A program made the translations under genes and the position numbers. Below, piece after piece: positions 33,341 to 45,481 of a stretch of 64,000 nt of DNA. The notes under the pieces were generated by a model. That model saw only the letters and a list, made by a program, of their open reading frames with translations, had not been told where the DNA came from and ran no database searches. Location: the NCBI GenBank assembly GCA_019137255.1, contig WPDH01000128.1:124001-188000 (forward strand). Reading direction: 5' to 3'. The stretch comes from Corinectria fuckeliana (taxonomy: Eukaryota > Ascomycota > Sordariomycetes > Hypocreales > Nectriaceae). Every line of letters begins with the position of its first letter. Positions within the stretch are counted from its first letter, which is position 1.

Positions 33341-34477
33341 TAGCTGCTGCTGTGATTGCTGCCTCTGCAGAGATTGCTGACTTTGCTGCTGCTGCATCAT
33401 TGCTGCCTGTGCAGGGTTGGCGTTCCCATTTGCCAGTCGACCCATGTTCGCCTTGAGGACTTGAAAAGCCTGGTTCTGGTAAAACCACAGGAGAGGATCC
33501 TTGCCCTGGGCCTGAAATTCGGCCAACTGTTGCGGCGGAAGCCTCTGCTGCAATTGGAGTCGGGTGGTAGCTTTTACTTGCTCCGATGCGTTGTTCATCA
33601 TCCTGGCAGCTAGCTCCGCGACCTTGCTCTTGTCTTGTGGTGAAAGTCGCGATAGTTCGTTAGGATATACTGGTGGCGGTCGAGCCTGGTTACCGGGCAT
33701 GCCCATCATCTGTTGGTTTGGGCCCATCCCTCGTCCAGCCTGATTTGGCATTCCAACTCCCATGCCCATACCCATTGCCATCTGCTGTTGCTGTGGCATC
33801 TGGGCTTGCATGGGATGTTGCATGGGCTGGAAGCCCTGTTGGGGCCCTTGGCCCATACCACGCCCCATCTGTGCTTGCATGTTCATCATCGCTTGGGCCT
33901 GCGCTTGCGCTTGAGCCTGCGCTTGCGCGTTGGCGTTAAGGGCGTTCTGGATGTTAGGTGAGTTGGCTTGTCGCTTCTTGTAGAAGTCCATGATCTTGTT
34001 TGTCATTTCTTGGTCGTAAGCTTCCTGCGTGAAGAGGTCAGCATGAAATATTATGATGAGGCGGCCAACAAGGTTGGCGGATGAGCAATAGGCCATACCT
34101 TGGTGGGAGATTTGTGGAACATCTCTCGCTCAAAACTACAACCGAACTCTGCTGCCTTCATGGAGTCGACTCCGTTCATAGCGAGAGCGATGTTTGAGAT
34201 GCTGATTCTGGTTAGCAAGGTTCGCGGTTGCAAGTGTCACGATATTTAGCTGCACCAAGGCAGCAAGTAGGAGCAGAAGTAAGACGTACAGGTTCATCGT
34301 CTTGCCCATCCGGTCACCGATAGCGACGTTAGCCTGCCAGCAGATGCCGGTAAAGGGCTGCGTGTGTTGGACCAGGTTCTGGTAGACGATCTGTTGCAGT
34401 TGGTTGCTGTTAGGTTTGCGCATCTGCTGAGGCATCATCTGGCCGGCCCCAGCCATATGCTGCATATTGGCCGCCAT
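29723..34477 (-). CDS. med15: Mediator of RNA polymerase II subunit 15 (Med15/Gal11)
   Basis: About 1512 aa in four exons: 34477-34290, 34201-34099, 34024-31169 and 31114-29723. Introns have donors GTACGT, GTATGG and GTAAGA with AG acceptors, and all junctions keep the frame. The first two exons encode the N-terminal KIX-type activator-binding domain (IVYQNLVQHTQPFTGICWQA, SNIALAMNG, FEREMFHKSPTKEAYDQEM). The long third exon is Gln/Met/Asn/Pro-rich with several poly-Gln tracts and coiled Gln-Ala runs. The last exon holds a Cys/His motif (CKEPDCEMS...LRHHVQEDH, near residue 1245) resembling a degenerate C2H2 finger, and an acidic-aromatic tail (EIDFDWHNVDTDLL, PDWDEVNIDF). Med15 sits in the Mediator tail and receives signals from activators. 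The second acceptor is ambiguous by 6 nt (CAGAATCAG). Confidence 0.88.
32190..32276. repeat. med15: CAG/CAA-type poly-Gln tracts in med15
   Basis: Runs of TTG/CTG on the plus strand encode broken poly-Gln on the coding strand, interrupted by Ala (QQQQAQQQQQ pattern). A second tract lies at 33300-33360. They are likely length-variable between strains and produce spurious Leu-rich ORFs on the other strand. Confidence 0.8.
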
Positions 34478-37400
34478 GGCCTTTGGTAGAATGACGGAAC
34501 GAGTCCCAGTCTACAGTATGCGTGGTCGGTCAACGGAGGGGAAAGCTGGTTGGAATCGGACGGCGAAAGGTGGTCGTGGAAGGCGAACAGTGCGGCGAAA
34601 GATCAGAGTCAGGACACCGCAGTCGACAGTTGGATTAAATAGGACGGCGGTCCAGGATATTTATGGTTTGTCCTTTTTGAAAATAAGGCAAATGTCCGTC
34701 GGCGGGCTGCGAGGTGCCTAGTGATTCGCAGGGCGGTCCATAAAAAGCCAGGCTTTGGTGTAACGAGGCGACGTCGAACAAGGCAGTGGATGGAGGCGGA
34801 GGACGTCGCGTGGGACGGACGACGACGGGAGTGCAAAGTTTCCAAAGCCCAAAAGCGCCCGAGGACAGAAGCTGACAGGTTGGGGAGGGGAAGAGGGAGG
34901 GAGCGAACAGTCCAAGGGGAGGAGGCGGCGATGTGGTGTCCAAAGTTGGGTTTGAGCTGTGTGTGGACCGTGTAATATTAACGACTTGCCGGGTTCGACA
35001 AGGTGAGCGACGGAGAAGGGTGAGGCCAGGAGAGCGCCGGCTGGTGAATCACGATCAAGGAGGAGGAGAGTCGAGACGGGCGGCGAGGTCAGCTTCGTGG
35101 CTCGTGGGCGGTCGTCGTGACGGTCGGATCGTCTCGATCGATCGAGTCGGGTCGAGTTGAGTCGCTGGTCGCAGGCCAGGCGGTGTTGATGTGAACGGGA
35201 AGTGAAAAGGTCGCAAGCGCTGGGGGGTCGAGGGTGGTGTTGTGTGGGATTCGCGGCGACAGGGCCCCCCCAGTCGGAGCAGCAGGCGCGGAATTTCGTG
35301 GAGCCCAGAGCCAGGGACGACTGCCGAGCGAGCTGGGCGAGTTGAAGCGGAGGATGCAGGAGGGCAAACCCCGGCACAAAACTGCGCTTTGATGAGCAGA
35401 ACAAGAAAGGGAATGGCAGTATGGAGAGTAAGAGAGTGGGAGAGAGCGTGTGTGCGTGCGAGGGAGCGTGTGTTTGTGCGTGTGAGGAAGATGGAAAGAG
35501 GCTATGAAGAAGGATAAGGCGTGAAGTGAGGTGACAATCAAGATTCGAGAGAGATCGAGGCCATGGACACACCCAGCGGAGAGGGAGCCTGGCAGTCAGT
35601 AGTCAGTGAGTGGCCCAGCAGCCCAGCCCACCTAGCAGGAGGCAAGGCAAGACGCCAGGCTTGAGGTACCCAGAGGTAGGTGGATACAGGGTACATGATA
35701 GTGGGGGGGAGGCGTTGGTGTGTGGGCAGCGCGCTGGGCAGGGTGCTGGAGACGTCCAACGAGCTCCCTATTAGCCAGTCTCGCTCCCCACTTCTGTCAG
35801 CGGTGCCCTCCACGCAGTCTGGCAGCGAGGAAGTACTAGTACTGAATGGAAGTACCCAGCACAGCCAAGGTACATGTATCTCCGCCGCACAGGAGCATCC
35901 TTCCCGTCGTCGCAGGGTGAGGGCGGGTTGTTTTTCGGGCAGACCCTTCGCCATATTAAGGTTCGGGTGCTGGCTGGTGGCCCGGTATCCTAGGTACTAC
36001 GTACTTACATACAGGCTGTGTGGGTGCGACGGCAGTCGTGAAAGCGGACGCTACAGTACCGTGCCAACTACCTAGGTAGGTACCTAGGTCAGGTCTGTGT
36101 ACTGTGCTGTGTTCGAGCAGGGCCGCGCTGGATTCTCATACTGCCTGCCAGGCCTAATGATAGCTGAAACGACGGGATGGGCAGTGCGAGCACCGCAGCG
36201 CAATAGTATGTAGGATGGGCACGTCGGACGGGGACATGGAGCCATGGACCAGGTGTGCTTAATTCGGGGTACGGCCAGTCCAGGGGACGGAGACTGATCA
36301 ATGGACGGATGGGGAGCGGGATGGAACGAAGACAATGTACGGTGCGTGGCGGAGAAGAAAAGAGAGCATGTGGTGAAGAAGTGTCAAATCTGCAGGACCG
36401 GTGATGACGACCTGGACTACTAGTATACAGGACCTGGTCACCACTCGTGCAATCGATGCCGGACGTGAACGACGAGGATCAGAACGGGGGAAACGAGACG
36501 AAAGAGGGCAGCGGCTTGGTGAAGACCTAGCAGAAGTGAGCGAGGGAGTCTGAAAAGCAGACGCCAGCAGAACCTGAAGTGGCAGTTTGGGCGGGAGTGC
36601 CACACCCACCTCAGGCGCACTGGCGACACAAAGGAGAGACATGGCCAAGAATGGAAAGGAACCATTGGCCCAGTCGGGGGGCGGGCTCTGGATCCAGGAT
36701 CCAGGGACTCGACGGAACTCGACGAGGAACTGGAAACTGGACTGGAAATGGGACTTGGATTGGCGGCAGGGCAGAGCAGTCGGATGGATCCACGGGGTCC
36801 TAGTTGCGAATCCCTGGCCCTGGTCGGGCTCACGATCCTTGCCCCCCCCCCCGTCTCACCCAGGCACGCTAACGATGAGCAAATGGTGCCAAGGTGCTGG
36901 GCATCAGCAAGAGTCTTACTGCGTAGTAGGCACTCGTCCACTCAACTCACCGTTCACGCCTTCACCTTCAGTCTTGCTGCTCTTCGATGGCCCTTGTATA
37001 CTGGTACCAGGAGGATACCGTCTGACCGAGTCTGCTGGGCGCATCGCGTGCGTGCTTGTGTGTCTGTGTGTCTGTGGGTGGTGGTGCTGGCTGTACAGCA
37101 CGGTGGTGGGTGGGCTGTCAATGTGTGGTGGGCACCAGTCCATGGGCTCGTGGATCATCACCTCGGATGGATGATGACTTGTCTCGCCCGACTCTTCTAC
37201 TCGCAGCATCAAAGCTCTTGCACGAAGCCTTCACAGTGCTTGAAACCCGGCGAGCATCTGGTGCTGTACTAATACAGCAGGAGACTCCCTCATCCAGAAA
37301 GGAGATATAATAATGCGCGTGCTGTCCGGCCTGAACCCTCCCACCGCCTTGCTTCCTTCGAGACACGGGGTACCCACAGGCAAAGGCGGAGAGGCGACGG

Positions 37401-40400
37401 CAGTGTGGAACAGTCGTTTCTCGACAGATGGCAGAAACACGAGGGGAAAAGGACGAGTGAAGAAGACGATCTGAAGGCAAACATAACTCATGTAGAGCAT
37501 TACAAGTAAGTGCCTATCTACTTCGTAGAACCGGTGCAAATACGTGTCTGTGCCTTGGGCAAGGCGGACGTGCAAGGCGTTGCGTTGATCGATCCCTTGA
37601 TTCAATGTTTTCCACCAGGGATCTTCATCGAACGAAACCCTCGTCCGGGACTCGGGGCGCCCAAAGTAATCTACACCCGCACAGGGTCCCAACATCGCAT
37701 CGTGCGCCGTCCGGCATCACCAACGACACATCGATGAACGGGCTTTCAGCGTCCCCGGTAATAGCTGGTTGGATTCCCAAGACAGGCGGGTTCCTTTGAG
37801 ACGAGCGCCAATTACAGCAACTCGAAAGAACGTAGATCAAATCAATGTGGAAAGCGAAGAGTCTGGCGAGGGATCATGGTCGTCTAAGGGTGCCATTGGA
37901 ATAAACAAGAGTACAGTGTGACGGGAGCAGTACCGATGTAAGGGCAGGCGAAGAGAAGACGCTGATTTGGTGAGTAACACATGTGGTCTCCCCTCCCTCC
38001 CGCCCTCTCTCTCTCTATCCCTTTCTCACCCTAATTATACTGTATCCGACTCTCTCCAGAACATGTTCACGACAGCCACCGAGTACTTACTAGACAGCCA
38101 AGACGAGCACTTCCGCTTTCTCAACGACGGAACGGCAATAGCAGCGACGACGGGAGCACATGTTAGCAGCGTATTTAATCGCAGACGATGGGGTCCAGCC
38201 ATCCATCAACCAAGGATCGCATCGCATGGCCCTCAAATCGAACCAAGAACAATACGCCGTCGAGAAATTGGACCAAGGGCCTCCACAAGTCTCCCGTCCT
38301 GGGCGGCGCTACCCGGGCTGGCTCCATCGTCCCACCCCTGCAAGACGCCAATCTGGGATGGCCCCTGTCTAGCTCAGACAGCAGACACGCGCACACACGC
38401 CTACTATGTAAATCCACCTGCCAGCGAGACTTGCCCTCCCGACTCTTGACTCCGCAGGCCATCAGCTCTCATTAGGGATCTTGTTGGGTGTCGGCGAGAT
38501 GACTCGGGCTTGCGAACAGAGAATCGAGAGGAAGCTTACATCTCCGCGCTGTACTATGTAACTCCTCTCTGACCAGGTAGCCTTGATACTGCTGCCGCCC
38601 CTGCAGGAGAGGGTCCAGCCCACTTACCTAGGTACCTACGTACTAGCTTCCGGCTCCGAAGTACCACTCAGTTAGTCCACCTCCTCTCAATGCCGTCACC
38701 ACATTTGGCCTAGCCGGCCTTAGTGTCAATGTCAACTTCTCCGCCCTGGGTCATTATCGTGCCCATTAGATGTTAGATGCAGGTTGACTGGGGATTCAAA
38801 TCTAATACAATTCCTTACCGCGCTGCGCTCCGGCTCCGAGGCTTGACTGTCAAACACGCAGCCTACTTAGAACGCAGCATACTTGGAGTCATTTTCGTCT
38901 CTACTACCGAGATCAGCAGTGAATCAGCGTCGTCTTGTTTCGGTCAAGAAGACGCTGCATCTTCTTATTCGTCAAGAAGTTCGACAGTTAATCAAGTACA
39001 CGGCTCTGTCAGTGCGACATTTCCAGATGTGGAATCTGGCTCATCCATCCCTTCTCCCATCCACGGTCATCTGCCGGCTGCAGGTACTACTTGATAGGTA
39101 CCAATAAGGTACGGCGGCCATCCGCCCACCCACGAGATGATGACGACAGGTTCCAGCAAACCAACATCATCCCCCAGCTTCAAGGTGTCATTCTTCACCA
39201 TCGCGAGCAGTCTTCCATCGGCAATTCATTCTGTTGCGTCCCCGCAGAGTGTGAATCGATTGGCCAACCGTCGGAGCAGCTCGTTGATGAAGAGAAGATG
39301 CGAGACACATGGCGGGCGGACGAAGCGGAGCATCAAACCATGGCCGGTGGCTCTCCCGTCCGCCCGCATCGCCCCTCTCTCCTCTCTCCCGCGACGCGGA
39401 AAGCTCATAGTACACCCAGACTCCAACAAAGCTACCTGGTAAGTAGGCCTTCATTCATTGCTTGCGCAAGACCGTTGAATGATCGGATCTCCTGTTTCCA
39501 ACGGTACACTATTCCCTCTCGCTGGCGGCTTTCATGCTACCTACATACTAGTATAGTAGTAGGCTGTTCCTAGGCCGATGGTTCCAAGCTTCCAGTCTTC
39601 GCCCCGCTGTTGGCCGAAATGACTGTCCCAAACTAGCGGTTCAATCCTCCCGCCCCTGGGGCTCAACAGGGATGTCGGTGGCGGCCGTCAGAAGCAACCA
39701 CACACATATTTTGAGACTCGGTCGGGCAAAACTTCTCTCTACAGACCAGATGAATTACTACAGCGCGAGGAATGCATAGATGACTACATAGATGCACACT
39801 TCAACTCGATGTCCTGCCTCCTGCGGACAAAGACCCGTCAGCCCAAGTACAAGCCAACCACGCCTCAGACTGAGAAACGACCTTTGGACCCCAGGTCTTC
39901 ACCCAGAAAAGGATGTATACGGAGGCTCTCAGACTCCTACATAGTAGTTCCAACCTTGAGGCCCCTCTCCAGGTAAAGTTTATCATGCCTACGGAGTACT
40001 TATATTACTAAACGTAGAAATTGTCCAAGAGTATTCTCCCCAACAAGCTTAGCGCCAACGTCTCCCAGTTCGCTCTGGAGCCAGGATTACCTTGGCGGCA
40101 TCAAAGCGTGTTGGCTTTGACATTGACATGAGCTGCCACCACAGGGCATGAACTTTACGTGGAATGTGCATCGTAATTACTACATAGTACTTCAGAGTCT
40201 AGACGATGCTACTACGGACTGCTACGAGAGGCAAATGGCTGCTTTGGAGCTTTGGGCTGGAGCTGAGCAGAGCACAAACGAACAAAGGCCCCGTCCAGCC
40301 TGCTAGCAGTGGGTACCCTGGCGCTGCGCTAGCCACCTCCTCGGAAAAGCCGAGACCAATTCGGGGCTGCTCGCTTTCAGAAGGCGGAGACGCGCCGTGC

Positions 40401-42823
40401 TCAAGCAAACAAGCAAGCGAGGGGACATGTAAACATCCCGAGGCGGTACGATGGGGGTGAAGCAAACGTCCAAAGCACCTCGCAGCCAGCCTGGACCGCA
40501 CCAGGCGATGCCAAGCGACCGACGGTCCGTAGGGCTATATTGTTGTCCGTCTTTCCCAGACCCCGAGGGCACGTTTCAAAAGTCGGGCTGGTGGTGTTGG
40601 CCCACTACATGGTACGTACGTACGCGCTCGAGCAGTCTAATTAGCGGGAAAGCGAGGAGGATGGCGATGGTACCTGCAGTCCGCCCGTTTGGAACCGTCT
40701 TGAGAAGGATCGTGTGCTCCCCTGTGGTTCGACCACATCTCCAGGTCTTCACTCATCCCATCCCGTCCCAGTTCTGACCGCTTCCTCCCCTGCCCAGAGT
40801 GCTTAAGCTATCTTCTCCTTACATAGTAGCATCGAACCCCGAAAATAGATACCGGTATCAACTGCCCTATCCTTCATTAGGGGCCAGTGCTAAGTCAGGG
40901 ACGGTATTGCGCCTCCCCCCCTCCCCCCCCCGGCGCCTCCTCACTTTTGTCGGGCTTGACAAGGGGCCAGCTAGCAATCACTCCTTGCCTCCATGGCTCG
41001 CTCCCCTGTTCGCCTTGGCCCTCAGCCAGCTGCGCCGCTAGCTCCCGCAAGGGTGAGGAAGAAAAGGAACCCGCCGATCAGGCTCGTGGCCGAGAACAAC
41101 GAGCGATGCGATCTGGCAGGTCCCTCTTGGCATGGATACATACTTAGCACCATGAGAGTTTGGCTTCGCATGGGGATGATGGGCCACGGCCTGGCGCCAA
41201 TACGGGCTTGCACAGATGATAATGGGAATAGTAATTGCGTGCTGTTGTTGAGAGCTTCAGCCATGCTCGGGTCGTGGTCAGCCAACCCCTGTCCTTCTGC
41301 GAGACTTCTTCCCATTCCATGTTGTTCCATCCCATCACGCATCACGACTGCCGATCCCAGCCACACATCTGGGGTACGCAGCTCATCCTCTCCAGTCCGA
41401 AGCTGAGAACTTGTCCCTCGCATTCCATACTTCGCACCATGTACGTTATGGTATGACAGCCATTTTGTTGTCTTCACTACTCTCTCCCGTCTTCCCCCCC
41501 CCCCCTTTCTTATTCCCCGTTTCTTCAACAGTCTTTGTCTCGCCCCTGCATGTATAAAGCTAGCATCTGTCTTGCGCACAATGATCGTCGGAGGGTGTCA
41601 CGTACGGGGATGCGGGACGGGCGGGTCAATCTCTGCCAGCTTACGATTTCTTGTTACATAGTATGTGGTTTTCGGCATCCTGTCAGTGAGCAAATGAGAG
41701 GGGGGCCGGTGTGACTCGATACCGGAGCACAGGAAGATGTCAGATGGAGGGACGCCATCGCTGGTCCCAACACGTTGGATCGTGGGTGTCTCGTGAGGCA
41801 ACGAAGGTGGAGGATCTGTCACTGCGGAGACGAGGGGGAGCTTTTTATCCTTGACGGTGCCGGGGAGGACAACCCGGCCCCGTCCTATTTCGCCTTGACG
41901 TGCTAGACTCACTTTCATTCTGATCTCCCTTTGCTGTTCTCCACCAAGCGAGATGCTTTGTGGCGACGGTTTGATTACCAAAGGCCTGACAAGACAACGA
42001 ACGCGCTGTCATGGTAATACTATGAGGTATTCGTTAGGCCGGGTGCCATGAAGCTGACAGTGTGTCAGGCAACAGGCTTTGATGTCGTCAGCCTTTTCCT
42101 CGATGGCTGTGAACTAATTAGATTGTCGCCTTTGCGAGGCAAAAACGTGGGGATGCGCAAGCAGCCCGGAGTTCAGTAATCGCCTATTAGCTTCAGGCTG
42201 AGTACAAACGCACGTATGTGCAGGCGAAGTGTATTTCATCAAAGACGAAGACTACTTAGTCCACCAGGTGAAGGATACGACAAACAACCGCGTTTCATAG
42301 CCGTCTCTCCCTGTTTCACTCGTGTCTCCAACGACATGTGGCAAGGCGAAGAGGAGCAGAGGAAAGAAAGAGGGAGGGCATCGTCACCGTATCTGTATCT
42401 GTAGGGTAGCGTCTCAAGCCGTGGTTGAAACAGAAGGGCCTCGGAGGGAGCTAACGGACCGGTAGATGTTCATGGGCACTACGAAGTACATGCCAGGTAC
42501 CTGGGTAGGTGGATACACAAGGTACATACGAGCCTGTACTACGTAGCGTGTATGTACTATACAACTTACTAGTGCTGCATGCGTTTCCCGTTACGGAGAA
42601 GGGAAACATGGGAAGGGGGCCAGGGGGGCGGGCATGATGGATGCGACGTTCCAAGCAGGTTCTGTAGTAGGAAGAAAGCGGTGCAGCAATGTTCTTGGTC
42701 GCTGTGAGAACCTGCGGAAATATACTTGACTACTCTATCGTATATGTGTATCTGCAGGATTGCGTTGTAGCGCTGTTTATCCCTCTCTTGCTCTTTAGCA
42801 GTCCGTTACGTTCAGAAGCAAGG

Positions 42824-42850
42824 AAGAAGAAGAAGAAGAAGAAGAAGAAA
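42824..42850. repeat. (AAG)n microsatellite
   Basis: About nine AAG/AGA units in a row, intergenic. Confidence 0.85.
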
Positions 42851-43000
42851 ATAAGAAGGGAAACAAGGGTGTCCCCTCTGTCGGGACCAGATAACGGGGC
42901 CCCTTGGACAAGGTCAAGCCTTGCAAACTGCCCGGCGCCTGTGGCCTTTTGGAGCGACTAAGCTAGAGGCGGGGCCTAAGACCCAATCTCACTGGTTTAT

Positions 43001-43028
43001 TGTGTGTGTGTGTGTATGTGTGTGTGTG
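43001..43028. repeat. (GT)n microsatellite
   Basis: Alternating GT over 28 bases with a single A interruption, intergenic. Confidence 0.85.
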
Positions 43029-43204
43029 GCCAATGCCGGTGTAAGTATCTACTGTACATGCCGCCACAGACTGAGTTACTACGGACGTGGACCCTTGAAG
43101 TGGAAGTACACACATGCATACATAGTAGTCGCAGTATGCAGAGATGTAAGACATCGCCACCCTCGCTCTCTCTGTCGTGTTTTGACGTCTTTCCAGAATA
43201 CTCC

Positions 43205-43236
43205 CATCCCTCCATCCCTCCATCCCTCCATCCCTC
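43205..43236. repeat. CATCCCTC tandem repeat, 4 copies
   Basis: Four exact copies of an 8-bp unit in a pyrimidine-rich stretch, intergenic. Confidence 0.85.
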
Positions 43237-45017
43237 CACCCCCCCAAAACGCCCTTTCCGTCCTGCTCTCGTCCCTCGTGTTGATCAGACTTGGCATCCT
43301 CTCTGCAGGGTCTGCTCAAGGTAGCCACCGTCCCGTCGCGATTGGACGCCTCGTCGGTAGACGCTGGCTGGCGCTGGCGCGGCCCTGTGCTTCCCCAGCC
43401 AGCCAGCCCCGAGGAAGTATGCATTCGTACTCTGTGAATTATTATACCTTGTGCCCAGCCTTGGCGCGGATGGTTCGAAAGATCCGTAGGGTATGTGGCA
43501 TGCACGCAGGCTGGGAATTGTCTCCGCCAGCCTACCAAGGTTCCCTTGGAGATCGTTATTGCCAACCGCCTGACGATCATTGATAATCCCGACCACGGAT
43601 GCGCCCTCGTAGACAACGAGTGCCACCGCCAGTTAGTGGAAACCTTGCTTCGGCGTCCATCCTCCGAACTAGAAAGGATAAAGCCATCGTTGTCTGTGGT
43701 TTCCAATCACCAGCAATCTGAAATGTCACTAGCCAATGGCAATGCCTGATCGGCCATGTATGGTGAAACTCCCGGCAAGCCACGCAGAGAGATAGCAGCA
43801 GGAGGGTTGTCATTCAACGCCCCTACGTCAGTGATGGGCGTTACCCATGAGAGAGAAAACCTTGACCTTGACAGTTGCTATGGCGCTAGAGCCCCGTAGT
43901 TATTTGGACGTGGAAGATGGAGGCATGTCGAGAACTACCTTACACGCAAGAACTCGACTGCTGTCATGATGGGCTCTCGGCGAGACTACTGCTCTATATT
44001 TATACACACAGGTCTGCTGAATCTTGGGCTCTATCTGAGCATCGTCACTGGTCTCCCTAGGCTCCTTCGTTATGGTCCAGGTGATAAAAAGACTCCCGAT
44101 ATGATGTGATAGTACATTGGAGGATTGGGCGACACGGAATCGGTGGTTAGCCCTCACTAAGACAGATAACTTGACGAATAGGCTACACCACCTAAATACT
44201 CTGGGATAATGAATAGGAAAACGACTGGGTAAATTTACCATTTGAACTCGTGCAGTTCTGCCCAACTGGCCCGCATTCCTGAGCGCCATGCCCAAGCAAC
44301 GACGGAGTATCCTTCTTGAGAATCTCACGCCACGACCATGTCATAGATGTCGATGAGGCCTAAGGAGCTAGGAGTAACTGTTATATGATCATCGAGATTG
44401 GGCTTTGGTGGTAAGCGTGAGCATTGCCATCATGGGCACGCTCTTATTATGCGTCCTGCTCGTGTCCGTCTTCTTCTCATTGCTATGAACAATCGCGACT
44501 GTTCTTCAAGAAACTAGCGATCTGAACGTCGATGCACTAGTAGAGGTGAGCTGACAGTAGAAACCCCGCGTCCTTGGGTCTTACACAATTTCATAAACAT
44601 TTATCTTTATGCCGTTTGTAGCTGATGGCTTCGTTCTTGTATGCCAACGACAACTCGTTGAATGCATTGCTCGAGCCCTGGTCTCTCCGACGCATTGTCC
44701 CGAGATGATCAAGACGCTACTCGTGTAAGTTGCTCGATGTATCCTAGATAGCTGCATAGGTAGTTGCTAGAATCAGCAAGTAGACACCGAGACTAGGTTG
44801 TTGTAGTGGCCACATCCCCGAGGCAGATGAGGAAGGGTATGACATGACCTCTGCGATGGAGATCTCGCTTCTTCGTACTTACAGTAGCCCCGAAACGAAG
44901 TCATCCATAGCAGCACCACCTCGACGTTCCAAAATCACAAGAAGTCCATACAGCGTCTGCACAATACGGACTAGATCACTTACTATGTTAAACTAGCAAC
45001 AAAAAAAACACAAAAAA

Positions 45018-45136
45018 ACATACAACAGTGAGGATTCCCCGGTCGTCACCGACCCGAGTACTAATTCACCGCTTCTCAGCTTGACTAAGGGAGAGCGGAC
45101 GGGATCCCGTATTTTCTAAGAGCTATGGTCGTATGT
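45018..45136 (-). rRNA. 5S ribosomal RNA gene
   Basis: On the minus strand the sequence starts ACATACGACCATAG and contains GGGATCCCGTCCGCTCTCCC, TCAAGCTGAGAAGC (internal control region), TTAGTACTCGGGTCGGTGAC and the end GGAATCCTCACTGTTGTATG. These are the conserved blocks of Pezizomycotina 5S rRNA, and the length (119 nt) fits. The 5' ACATAC and 3' GTATGT ends pair. A T-run right after the gene (AAAAAAA at 45012-45018 on the plus strand) is the pol III terminator. It is a single dispersed copy outside any rDNA array, as usual in Neurospora-like fungi. Confidence 0.93.
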
Positions 45137-45481
45137 GCCAGATGATGCTCTGGTTGCAGTCAATGAGGGCATCGTAGCTACAGTTTTGACAGCTATCGAC
45201 ATGTTCGAGAAAAGAACAACACGCATAAAGCAATGGGAATTATCTTATCAAACTGCTTTATTTGTTACAGTTACCTTGACATTTGTGCTTGTCCATGTTA
45301 TCGTATACGTAATCTACATATGCTCCTTGGACGCATACTCGTCATTAGCATCATTTACAAGCAGCGCATGACCGAACCCATAGATCAATCAACCTCCCAA
45401 AGAACTCCAATCTCAAGTTTTGGTACAACCGCATCGTTCCGAAGGTATGCAACTCCTACCACCACCTTAAGATATATACGT
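45137..45481. other. Short spacer between 5S rRNA and sec12
   Basis: The 3' side of sec12 and the 5' flank of the 5S gene. An ORF at 45135-45371 (+) has a hydrophobic stretch but no recognisable features. Nothing is called. Confidence 0.4.

Larger units (their letters stand above)
34478..45017. other. 10.5 kb gene-poor region upstream of med15
   Basis: No ORF here shows a domain, start context and splice pattern together; the longest (42921-43583 + and 42963-43706 -) overlap each other and begin at non-ATG codons. The first kilobase is probably the med15 promoter and leader. The region is dotted with simple repeats (CT-rich near 37990-38030, AAG at 42824-42850, GT at 43001-43028, CATCCCTC at 43205-43236). 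Palindromic TACATAGTA/TACTTCGTA motifs lie at 37519, 39937, 40178, 40819, 41654, 42478 and 43118, and ACCTAGGT clusters at about 36069-36088 and 38624-38640. Non-coding transcripts or fast-evolving genes cannot be excluded. Confidence 0.4.

Noticed and set aside
31193..33343. Leu-rich plus-strand ORFs across med15
   Set aside because: They are antisense readings of CAG/CAA glutamine tracts.
42921..43706. Opposed 220- and 247-codon ORFs
   Set aside because: They are mutually antisense, driven by simple repeats (GT, CATCCCTC), with non-ATG or poor starts and no domain.
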